A stretch of 51,020 nt of DNA from Methanospirillaceae archaeon (GTDB lineage: Archaea; Halobacteriota; Methanomicrobia; Methanomicrobiales; Methanospirillaceae): the NCBI GenBank assembly GCA_016926505.1, contig JAFGOM010000085.1, forward strand, positions 1-51,020. The letters are read 5' to 3'. The notes beneath the pieces are model-generated. The model had not been told where the DNA came from. It did not search any database and saw nothing but the letters and a program-made list of their open reading frames with translations. The position numbers and the translations under genes were made by a program. Below are positions 44,474 to 51,020 of the stretch, one piece after another (position 1 is the stretch's first letter; every line of letters starts with the position of its first letter).

Positions 44474-45376
44474 ATGATGATAAAGAAAGTTCTAACTATT
44501 CTAGTCCTATTCTCAATTTTGCCAGTTTCCTTTGTCGCCGGACAGACTACAGAGATTATACCTGATACCGGGTATTACCTTATCCGATCCAATATTGACG
44601 GTGCTGAGGTTTATTTTGATAATGAGCTGATGGGAGTTATCGAGAGTAATAAACTGCTGATAGAAGTTCCCATTACCACAAAACCCTTGTATAGTACCTT
44701 CTCAGTCACTGCTTCCGGATACTCAACCTACAATGGGACCATTCTCCGGGTTCCCCTTCCGGGAGAAACGATTGATATGAGAGGGAACCTGAAACAAAAT
44801 CCAATTACGGGAACCGGAACTATATCTATCGGCTGTTCTCCCATAAACACTTCAGTCTATCTTGATTCAGTCTTTACGGGAACGATTGACTATTCCGGTA
44901 TCATGAGAATAAATGACGTGGCGCCCGGCCAGCATGTCCTGCTATTTGAGATGGACGGGTACGAAGGACAGGAGCAGTTTTTGTATGTTAACGCTAATAT
45001 GATAAATCAGATACTGGTAGAACTCATCCCGATTCCAAAAGGAAACCTGATTGTCACTTCTGTTCCATCCGGTGCATCGGTTATGATAGATGAAGTATAC
45101 CGGGGGATAACCCCTCTCACCCTGCCGGGGATGAATGTTGATAATTATGACCTTATCGTCAGCATGCCGGGATATCATGACTGGATTGGCTCAGTTTATG
45201 TCCCATATAACAGCACCGGCCAGATAGAAGCAGTGTTAGATCCGCTCCCGACTCCGACCACAAAGCCCACGACCCAGCCGACACCCATTCCCACAACCCC
45301 TTCGGCAGGGGTGCTCCCGGTAATTACATTATGTGCTCTTTGTCTGGTAAGCCTCATCTATTTACGCAGGATCTGA
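44474..45376 (+). CDS. PEGA-repeat surface protein with C-terminal membrane anchor (copy 2)
   Basis: This 300-residue protein from the ATG at 44474 (site GGAG eight bases upstream) starts with a signal peptide (MMIKKVLTILVLFSILPVSF). Three PEGA-like units follow: GAEVYFDNELMGVIE, then CSPINTSVYLDSVFTG, then SVPSGASVMIDEVYRGITPLTLP. A Thr/Pro-rich stalk (PTPTTKPTTQPTPIPTTP, residues about 257-282) precedes a C-terminal hydrophobic helix and an arginine tail, so it is anchored to the membrane. Sequons NGT and NTS are candidates for AglB glycosylation. The arrangement matches the upstream PEGA gene. It converges with a second lipoprotein at 128 bases. Confidence 0.82.
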   Translation: MMIKKVLTILVLFSILPVSFVAGQTTEIIPDTGYYLIRSNIDGAEVYFDNELMGVIESNKLLIEVPITTKPLYSTFSVTASGYSTYNGTILRVPLPGETIDMRGNLKQNPITGTGTISIGCSPINTSVYLDSVFTGTIDYSGIMRINDVAPGQHVLLFEMDGYEGQEQFLYVNANMINQILVELIPIPKGNLIVTSVPSGASVMIDEVYRGITPLTLPGMNVDNYDLIVSMPGYHDWIGSVYVPYNSTGQIEAVLDPLPTPTTKPTTQPTPIPTTPSAGVLPVITLCALCLVSLIYLRRI

Positions 45377-45503
45377 AATCCCCTCCTTTTTTAAAAGTGA
45401 ATAAACCATTCAGGCAGATTTGTTACCACAGGGAATTCATTTTTTGGATCAAAAAAATGGTCCGGAACAATGCTACCCGGCGATATTTCCAAAGCCTCGT
45501 TAT

Positions 45504-46415
45504 CTACCTTCGTCCTGATACCTGCTCATCAAATATCTTATACCGATCTCCGCTCTTGAATACGACTCCTACGACAACCCTGTCCGGACCCTTTGTTCCC
45601 TGGATCTCCGTGATAGCCCCGATACGACTATCCAGCTCCTCACTGACCATAGTACCGTCAGAGAGCACTGCATGAACCGGGATCGTCCCGATGATTCCCT
45701 GTCCGTGACCTCCAAGAAAGGTAATGGTGATGACGTTGAATATGGGATCTTTCCGAACATCAATGAGAACTGAGAGATTATCAGGAGGGAGGGTAACCGG
45801 ACCGTCAGGGATCAGGAGAGGTGAGGGGGTTTGTATGGTTTCCTGGATCTCCGGGGTTACTGTTATTATCGGAGTTATCTGACCGATTCGCGAACCAGAC
45901 AGGGTTTCATCATATATCTTATACACATCCCCGCTCAGGTATGATACGAGTACTGCAACACGATCATTACCTGCGGTTCCCTGGAAGAGAACCTCATCGC
46001 CAACCCTGTTCGTGAGATCTTTTGATGTTATCTCCCCATCCGGGGTGATAGTCCTGACTTCAACAGCCTTGACCAGTTTCTGACCTTTGCCCCCGGTAAA
46101 TGTGGCAGTGATAATCTTGTATATCGGATCCTTTACCACATCCACCGATACCTGCAGGTTTTTATGCGGTAGCGAGACCGGACCCGGGTAGGGATCGGTC
46201 AGGGGCAACGGGGTAACCGGGAGGGTGGGTTTCATTACTGACTCCGGTGTCTGCGATTCGGAAGAGAGGGGCAGATCCCGGGCAGGAGAGACAACGGGTG
46301 ATACCGTGGGAGACGGTGCCTGTTTTACGTCGGGAGAAGATTCCTGTGTACAGCCCGCAAAGATACAGGCAAGTAACAGAATTGTCCCGAAACGAAGAAT
46401 AAGAGTGCAATTCAT
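45504..46415 (-). CDS. Lipoprotein with two tandem KDPIxxxIT-type domains (copy 2)
   Basis: The 303-residue protein has a signal peptide and lipobox (LLLACIFAGC), then a low-complexity Pro/Ser/Thr linker (about 24-80). Two domains follow: the first with KDPIYKIITATFTGGKGQ, the second with KDPIFNVITITFLGGHGQG. Each is followed by DRVAVLVSYLSGDVYKIYDE or DRVVVGVVFKSGDRYKIFDE. Together they show an internal duplication of the single domain found in the lipoprotein at 43600-44115. No family name is known to me. Secreted and lipid-anchored, function unknown. A TATA-like sequence lies on the minus strand near 46432-46443. Confidence 0.77.
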   Translation of the reverse strand: MNCTLILRFGTILLLACIFAGCTQESSPDVKQAPSPTVSPVVSPARDLPLSSESQTPESVMKPTLPVTPLPLTDPYPGPVSLPHKNLQVSVDVVKDPIYKIITATFTGGKGQKLVKAVEVRTITPDGEITSKDLTNRVGDEVLFQGTAGNDRVAVLVSYLSGDVYKIYDETLSGSRIGQITPIITVTPEIQETIQTPSPLLIPDGPVTLPPDNLSVLIDVRKDPIFNVITITFLGGHGQGIIGTIPVHAVLSDGTMVSEELDSRIGAITEIQGTKGPDRVVVGVVFKSGDRYKIFDEQVSGRR

Positions 46416-46520
46416 ACGAGTGTATTAGGATCTCTTTGTATTTGGTACATCCCCTATAACGGTAGCGGTATCCATAATCATAGAATAAAAAGAGCGGATC
46501 ATATACAGGATGCTGATATG

Positions 46521-46601
46521 ATTACATCCAAATCTTTCTCATCTGTTATGCCATGGGATAGATCGGATCTATCAGTATCGCTCAACTCCATAGGATGTAA
46601 T
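46521..46601. repeat. Nested inverted repeats in the gap before the AhpD-like gene
   Basis: In the 298-base gap, ATTACATCC (46521-46529) and GGATGTAAT (46593-46601) form a perfect 9-bp inverted repeat. Nested almost concentrically inside is the 17-base palindrome GATAGATC-G-GATCTATC (46557-46573). The rest of the gap has an AT-rich TAATTGTATAAG near 46687-46698, possibly the promoter of the next gene. No ORF or tRNA is seen. Confidence 0.5.
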
Positions 46602-46713
46602 GCAGATCTGATTATTCCTATCCTGCACCAGGGTATTGGTACTTTATGACGGTTAGGGGCATACCATAGTACAGAGAATAATCCTTAATTGTATAAGACG
46701 ATCAGGGTGGCAC

Positions 46714-47217
46714 GTGAGGGTGAAAAACGGATTTGAGACGATATTAGACCGTATTGCACAAAACGGTATTGAAGAGACTGCAGACGAATGGATGGAAGCG
46801 ATAAAGGAAGACTATGGCAGAGTCCCCCTGATTTTCGAGCGGATGCGTCCGCGTCCGGATGTCCTCATCTCACATCTTCTCTATAAGAATTCTGTTGTAA
46901 AGACAAGCACACTTGAGCCAAAATATGTTGAACTGATATGCCTTGCTGTCGGTGCGGCTCTTAAATGCAACCATTGTACCGAATACCATATGCAGGCAGC
47001 GTTGCGGATGGGAGCCACAAAGGAAGAAGTGATGGAAGCGATACTCATTGCAGGACTGACTGCTCAGTCCTCTGTGCTTGCAGATGCATACAGGACGTAC
47101 GATGATAAGATCGATGAATGTATGGCATGCGGGGACGAAGTAGGGGATATCATACACCAAAAAGAGAAGACCTGTGCCCGTTTCACCCCTGACTGCGGGA
47201 TGAAACGAGCAGATTAA
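46714..47217 (+). CDS. AhpD/carboxymuconolactone decarboxylase-like protein
   Basis: The 167-residue protein contains the AhpD-like helical core. The redox-active Cys-x2-Cys motif is CNHCTEYHMQAALRMGAT near residue 89, followed by EEVMEAILIAGLTAQSSVL. Members act as alkylhydroperoxidase partners or decarboxylases; the CxxC suggests disulfide or peroxide chemistry. Additional cysteines at the C-terminus (ECMACGDE and KTCARFTPDCGMK) are unusual. The start is GTG at 46714, or GTG at 46720. It may be controlled by the dyad upstream. Confidence 0.85.
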   Translation: MRVKNGFETILDRIAQNGIEETADEWMEAIKEDYGRVPLIFERMRPRPDVLISHLLYKNSVVKTSTLEPKYVELICLAVGAALKCNHCTEYHMQAALRMGATKEEVMEAILIAGLTAQSSVLADAYRTYDDKIDECMACGDEVGDIIHQKEKTCARFTPDCGMKRAD

Positions 47218-47225
47218 CCAGACAT

Positions 47226-49073
47226 TCACCTTTTTTTCTTTTTTCTTTTCTGCCGTCCTTCTTGGTACTGATATGATGACCGACTTTTCGGCACCAGGCA
47301 CTGCCATTCCTCACCGATGAGATCATTTCGGTTGAGAGAGTGGAGTGCTTCCCTGACCAGATCCGTATTTTTTGGATCCCGATAAAGAAGCAACGCCCGC
47401 TGTAACACCTTCTCTCTTCCCATGGGAACATGAACCACTTGTCCGGTGAATGGATTCAGTCCGGTATAATACATGCAGGTTGATCCGGTCATGGGTGTCG
47501 GAGTAAAATCCTGTACCTGCTCGCTGAATAAGCCCTGTTTCCGGATACAAAGGGCGAGTTCCAGCATATCTGACAGGGTACAGCCGGGATGCCCTGACAT
47601 GAAATAGGGGAGCACATACTGGCGGGATGATCGGTTCTTCTGGACCTCTTCAAAGTTCTTTAAAAAAACCTCCAGCGGTCTCTCTCCTATTTTGTTCATC
47701 AGAGAGAGTACATGGGGACTTGTATGCTCCGGTGCTATCTTGAGGTGTCCTGACACGTACCGGCAGATTTTCCTGACAATTTCCGGTTCGTCAGGGATGA
47801 GGTCATACCGTATCCCTGACCCGATAAAGACATGCTTCACCCCGGGTATTTTTGATGCTTCTTCTAAAAGAGAGAGATAGGTATTGATACCCGCATTCAG
47901 AGACGCGCATGAGATGCAGGAACGATCGACGCAGGTTCCCTTTGTTTCCCAGGCAGGGCAGGTGCTGGCAAACATGGTAGCGGTTGGTCCACCGATATCT
48001 GAAATAGTCCCGGTAAATCCGGGCTTTGATGCGATTCTTCTGACCTCACGAAGAATGGATTCCTCACTCCTGCTCTGTATGATCCGGCCCTGGTGATGGG
48101 TGAGTGAGCAGAAAGAACAGGAACCAAAACATCCCCGGTGTGATGTAACCGAGAAACGAACCGGTTCGAGTGCCGGGATCTTTTCCTGGTACGACGGATG
48201 TTCCTGCCTTGCATAGGGGAGCTCGTACGTTGCGTCAAGCTCACGCTGGTTCATCGGGGGTGCCGGGGGATTCTGTATGATAACGGTCTTTGGATGCGGT
48301 TGGATGAGTTTTTTTCCCCGGATCGGATCCTGCTCCTGCAGAATCGCCAGGTATGCCGTGGCAAACGCTCTTTTGTCAGTCTTCACTTCAAAGAAGGAAG
48401 GAAGAATTACCGAATCAGAAAAAGGGTCATCCCGGTATTCCCTTATACTCCTTTTTATTACGGTTCCTGCGAGAGTGTGAAGACTCCCTGCCGGTATCTC
48501 CCGGGCCAGATTATCTGCGATGCCCGTAAGCTGTTGTTCACCCATGCCAAACACCAGAATATCGGCAGGTGCATCAGAGAGGATTGAACCCCTTACCTGG
48601 TCAGACCAGTAATCATAGTGTGCAAACCGCCTGAGACTTGCCTCCACTCCTCCGATCACAACCGGTGTTTCCGGGAATAACCGGTGAAGAATATCAGTGT
48701 AAACAAGCGTCGCCCGGTCCGGACGAAGTCCGGGTCTGCCACCCGGACTGTACAGGTCCCTGGATCGTCTCTTCTTTGCAGCAGTGTAATGGGAGACCAT
48801 TGAGTCAAGGTTTCCTGCAGATACCGAAAAAAAGAGGTTTGGTTCACCTAACCGGGTGAAATCGGCCGGATCTCTCCAGTCTGGCTGTGCAATCACTCCT
48901 ACCGTATAGCCGGCTTCCCACAGGAACCGTCCCAAAAGTGCGGTTGCAAATGAGGGGTGGTCAACATAGGCATCGCCCGAGAGGAGGATGATATCAAACG
49001 ATTCTATTCCCAGTCTCTCCTGCTCAGTCCTTGTCATGGGCAGGAATTCAGGCTGGGAGTTATTACGAGACAT
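47226..49073 (-). CDS. YgiQ-family radical SAM protein
   Basis: The 615-residue protein begins at the ATG at 49073 (MSRNNSQPEFLPMTRTEQE); an upstream reading to 49202 overlaps the next gene and is rejected. The radical SAM motif is C-x3-C-x2-C at Cys315, Cys319 and Cys322 (CFGSCSFC). N-terminal features (YVDHPSFATALLGR, VVIGGVEASLRRFAHYDYW) and QDFTPTPMTGSTCMYYTGLNP are typical of YgiQ/UPF0313. The tail ends in a lysine/arginine run. The reaction catalysed is unknown. It converges with the AhpD-like gene at eight bases. Confidence 0.93.
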   Translation of the reverse strand: MSRNNSQPEFLPMTRTEQERLGIESFDIILLSGDAYVDHPSFATALLGRFLWEAGYTVGVIAQPDWRDPADFTRLGEPNLFFSVSAGNLDSMVSHYTAAKKRRSRDLYSPGGRPGLRPDRATLVYTDILHRLFPETPVVIGGVEASLRRFAHYDYWSDQVRGSILSDAPADILVFGMGEQQLTGIADNLAREIPAGSLHTLAGTVIKRSIREYRDDPFSDSVILPSFFEVKTDKRAFATAYLAILQEQDPIRGKKLIQPHPKTVIIQNPPAPPMNQRELDATYELPYARQEHPSYQEKIPALEPVRFSVTSHRGCFGSCSFCSLTHHQGRIIQSRSEESILREVRRIASKPGFTGTISDIGGPTATMFASTCPAWETKGTCVDRSCISCASLNAGINTYLSLLEEASKIPGVKHVFIGSGIRYDLIPDEPEIVRKICRYVSGHLKIAPEHTSPHVLSLMNKIGERPLEVFLKNFEEVQKNRSSRQYVLPYFMSGHPGCTLSDMLELALCIRKQGLFSEQVQDFTPTPMTGSTCMYYTGLNPFTGQVVHVPMGREKVLQRALLLYRDPKNTDLVREALHSLNRNDLIGEEWQCLVPKSRSSYQYQEGRQKRKKKKR

Positions 49074-49110
49074 AGAGAGAAATGTATACAGGAGGGAACC
49101 TTTGAATAAT

Positions 49111-50067
49111 TCAGGCGAGGAGAATACTCCCGACGATCCGTAACTTCTCACTCTCAAGATACACGAGAACTGCCGAATCCCCCGGCCGGTACATGAGCTC
49201 ATGATCAGAAGAGAGCGTTATGCTCTTTTCCCGTGGATTTTCACCAGGTATGCAGCCGGTGACACGGAAGGGAAGGAACTGCATCCAATGGCCGACATAA
49301 AGCACCATCTGCTCTCGGATGGGTTCTTTCCAGTACGGGATGAGAGTCAGACTGCCGGTGATGGTCGTGGTCTGGACAACAGCATGCTCAGGTGCAAGCA
49401 CGTATCCCCGATCCAGCATCTCTGCATCGATCCCCTTTAGTGCCAGCCCGACCCGGTCGCCGGTAACCGCGTCCTGTGCATCATCATCATGTTTCTGAAT
49501 GGATCGGACGGTTGCAGTTATGGTTGTCGGATAGACTCTGACCTGATCATGCTTGTGAATTGTCCCTGCAATAACCGAACCGAGTATGACGGTTCCAATC
49601 CCTTTTACATTAAAATGATGATCAACAGGGATGATCCCCTTCCCTTCCTCCGGCGACTTCCTTTCTTCTGCCTCGTGTAAGAGACGTTCCCGAAGCAGGT
49701 TCGTATCATCAGAAACGATTTCGTACCCTTCAAGAACGGTCCCCTTTATCAGGGGTGCAATCTGTTCTTTGTCAAGGTAATTTCTCAGAATCAGGTATCC
49801 CTGGTCTATACCTGCACAGTCAAGCATGAGAATACACTCGCCAAGAACTGCAGTTATCTCTTCTATGACCAGCACGGCTACATCCCCGAGTGATACTGCA
49901 AAGAAGAGTGATGAGAACTTTTCAGGATATCGGGACGGTTCGATAAGGGTGAGTGTTGTCTCTCCTTTTTTGTGGTTATAAAACGCGATATCGGTGTTGG
50001 TTCCGATCTTCCCGATATCTTTTGAGAAACCGGGGGGACCGAGAACGACAACATTGAGGTTTGTCAT
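49111..50067 (-). CDS. SelB-like translation factor relative with a degenerate GTPase domain (aSelBL-type)
   Basis: The protein has 318 residues from the ATG at 50067; a GTG at 50076 would add three. Domain 2/3 features are EF-Tu-like: GIIPVDHHFNVKGIGTVILG, then HKHDQVRVYPTT and the beta-barrel segments to the end. The N-terminal domain lies where a GTPase should be, but GPPGFSKDIGKIGTNTD stands where G-x4-GK[ST] is expected and no NKxD is found. This matches archaeal SelB-like proteins that have lost GTPase residues. It probably binds RNA or a protein without GTP hydrolysis. No selenocysteine genes are seen here. Confidence 0.8.
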   Translation of the reverse strand: MTNLNVVVLGPPGFSKDIGKIGTNTDIAFYNHKKGETTLTLIEPSRYPEKFSSLFFAVSLGDVAVLVIEEITAVLGECILMLDCAGIDQGYLILRNYLDKEQIAPLIKGTVLEGYEIVSDDTNLLRERLLHEAEERKSPEEGKGIIPVDHHFNVKGIGTVILGSVIAGTIHKHDQVRVYPTTITATVRSIQKHDDDAQDAVTGDRVGLALKGIDAEMLDRGYVLAPEHAVVQTTTITGSLTLIPYWKEPIREQMVLYVGHWMQFLPFRVTGCIPGENPREKSITLSSDHELMYRPGDSAVLVYLESEKLRIVGSILLA

Positions 50068-50161
50068 GAGGATCACTAAGGGATGTATGGAGACTTGAGT
50101 CTTTCACCTGCAGGGCTATATCACAGGATTAATTACCAAGTTATTCACACACATAAGAATA

Positions 50162-50728
50162 ATGAAACTGCTCGTTGCCATTCCTCCTGATAAGTTCAGG
50201 GATGATGAACTGAATACGATAACGAAAGTCTTTGAGCAGAACAATGTACCCTGGGAACTGGTTTCCTCGCATGCCGGAATGGTTCTCGGGATGTTTGGAA
50301 AACAGGTCCGGGTTACGACAACGTTTGAAAAGGTTCTTCTCAAGGGAATCGAAGAATACGATGGTATTGTCATCATCAGCGGCAAAGGGACTGAGATGCA
50401 TCTTATTGGTAACCGGCATCTTCATGAACTGGTGCGAACGTTTAAAAGCAAGGAGAAGGTTATCGGAGCTATCGGAGTTGCACCTATCGTTCTCGCAAAA
50501 GCACGAATCCTGGTTAAACGGGAAGCAACCGTGCTGAAAGGACCTACGGTCAGGGAGATGATGATAGATGATGCGATTATCGTTGACAAGGATATCGTCT
50601 ATAAAGATAAGATTGTGACCGCACGGGGACCGGAAACCTCAGAGCAGTTTGCAAAGGTTATTGTTGAGTACCTGACCGGGAACCCGGAATTCCAGGCTAC
50701 CAAGAGTAAAGCCGGTTTTGAGTTCTAA
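50162..50728 (+). CDS. DJ-1/PfpI-family protein
   Basis: This 188-residue protein has the Rossmann-like DJ-1/PfpI fold: MKLLVAIPPDKFRDDELN, then VIGAIGVAPIVLAKARILVK near residue 100, IIVDKDIVYKDKIVTARGP, and EQFAKVIVEYL. Canonical members have a nucleophilic Cys in the 'G-x-CHG' elbow; here the elbow reads AIGVAPI without Cys, so protease or glyoxalase activity is doubtful. It is divergent from the SelB-like gene. A T-rich tract follows the stop (50738-50754) and likely terminates it. Confidence 0.85.
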   Translation: MKLLVAIPPDKFRDDELNTITKVFEQNNVPWELVSSHAGMVLGMFGKQVRVTTTFEKVLLKGIEEYDGIVIISGKGTEMHLIGNRHLHELVRTFKSKEKVIGAIGVAPIVLAKARILVKREATVLKGPTVREMMIDDAIIVDKDIVYKDKIVTARGPETSEQFAKVIVEYLTGNPEFQATKSKAGFEF

Positions 50729-51020
50729 AATCTTTTATTTTTTTTCCTTTTTTTCCTCTTTTATCCCGGAATTCCGGTATCACTCCTGATTAAGAGCAGT
50801 ACAACTCACGGACCATTCCTGTTTTGATATGGTTGTTCTGTACCGGGGTGCTGGTTACCAGGATCCATTGATACGATTACCCGATATCCGGGATTCAGGA
50901 GAGAGATTGTGTTGTGGCAGTATCCATATCGATGAGAAAAAAAAGAGGAAGAAGTGGATGCAGGAGGTACACTTCCCCACTACAGGAAGTGTTTCTACCA
51001 CTACCATCTATCCCGCAGTA
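50729..51020. other. Terminal 292 bases: T-tracts, palindrome and hairpin, no firm gene
   Basis: T-tracts at 50738-50745 and 50748-50754 are a likely terminator of the PfpI gene. CCGGAATTCCGG (50766-50777) is a perfect palindrome. ACACTTCC and GGAAGTGT (50969-50976 and 50985-50992) form an 8-bp stem. Short ORFs run off the window's right edge from ATGs at 50932 and 50959, but I cannot support either as a gene. Confidence 0.4.

Noticed and set aside
49074-49202. N-terminal extension of the YgiQ-type gene
   Set aside because: It would overlap the end of the SelB-like gene, and the family start matches the ATG at 49073.
1-51020. CRISPR arrays, insertion sequences, prophage or integrase genes
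   Set aside because: No regularly spaced repeats, transposase motifs, terminal repeats or phage genes were seen by eye.
50932-51020. Short open frames running off the right edge from ATGs at 50932 and 50959
   Set aside because: Too short to judge, low-complexity, and they overlap a hairpin; not supported as genes.

Overview
The window is archaeal and almost certainly from a hydrogenotrophic methanogen of the order Methanomicrobiales, perhaps a Methanospirillum-like organism. The genus is an inference. The archaeal evidence is aIF2-gamma, Rpo7, Spt4, S24e, S27ae, L40e, a fused Kae1-Bud32, a Cdc48 ATPase, RadB, and an STT3/AglB oligosaccharyltransferase. The methanogen evidence is a seven-gene run of AtwA plus 'methanogenesis marker proteins' 3, 6, 5, 15, 17 and 7, which serve methyl-coenzyme M reductase (MCR). 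Genes are dense, often overlap by 4 to 14 bases, and use ATG, GTG and TTG starts. I see no insertion sequence, prophage or CRISPR array.

Layout. (1) 1-4040: a tRNA-Gly(UCC), then HAD phosphatase, SufB/D-like protein, Pcm repair methyltransferase, a cyclase-family hydrolase and a probable DUF364-like protein. (2) 4066-14574: a glycan block. GlmM, two tandem GlmU-like sugar nucleotidyltransferase/acyltransferases and GlmS can make UDP-GlcNAc; two GT4 glycosyltransferases and AglB could build and transfer an N-glycan. (3) 14622-20913: information processing, namely DUF2098, aIF2-gamma, a PIN nuclease, Rpo7, Spt4, dephospho-CoA kinase, S24e, S27ae, Kae1-Bud32, an XTP/dITP pyrophosphatase and L40e (only 48 residues). 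(4) 20919-30747: mixed functions: a Bles03-like protein, HtpX protease, Cdc48 with an unusual insertion in its second ATPase half, LarC, RadB, a secreted beta-helix protein, a TPR protein and a channel-like membrane protein with a non-canonical filter. (5) 30945-33979, minus strand: ribose-1,5-bisphosphate isomerase, form III RuBisCO and DapF, with a perfect 8-bp inverted repeat just before the first gene. (6) 34224-42526: a soluble P-type-ATPase-like HAD protein, a universal stress protein, and the MCR activation operon. (7) 42590-46415: two convergent pairs, each a PEGA-repeat surface protein facing a lipoprotein, which look like an ancient duplication of a two-gene cell-surface module. (8) 46416-51020: an AhpD-like protein, a YgiQ-type radical SAM protein, a SelB-like factor with a decayed GTPase domain, and a PfpI-family protein.

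How they fit together. The central system is the MCR activation operon: an ATP-driven component (AtwA), cluster-binding partners (Mmp3, Mmp7, Mmp17) and a dehydratase-activator-like ATPase (Mmp15), together with Mmp5 and Mmp6. The RuBisCO pair suggests ribose-phosphate salvage to 3-phosphoglycerate. The GlcNAc/AglB block could glycosylate the secreted beta-helix and PEGA proteins, several of which carry N-x-S/T sequons. The least-described items are the PEGA/lipoprotein module, the channel-like protein, the Cdc48 insertion and several dyad-symmetric sites at promoters.
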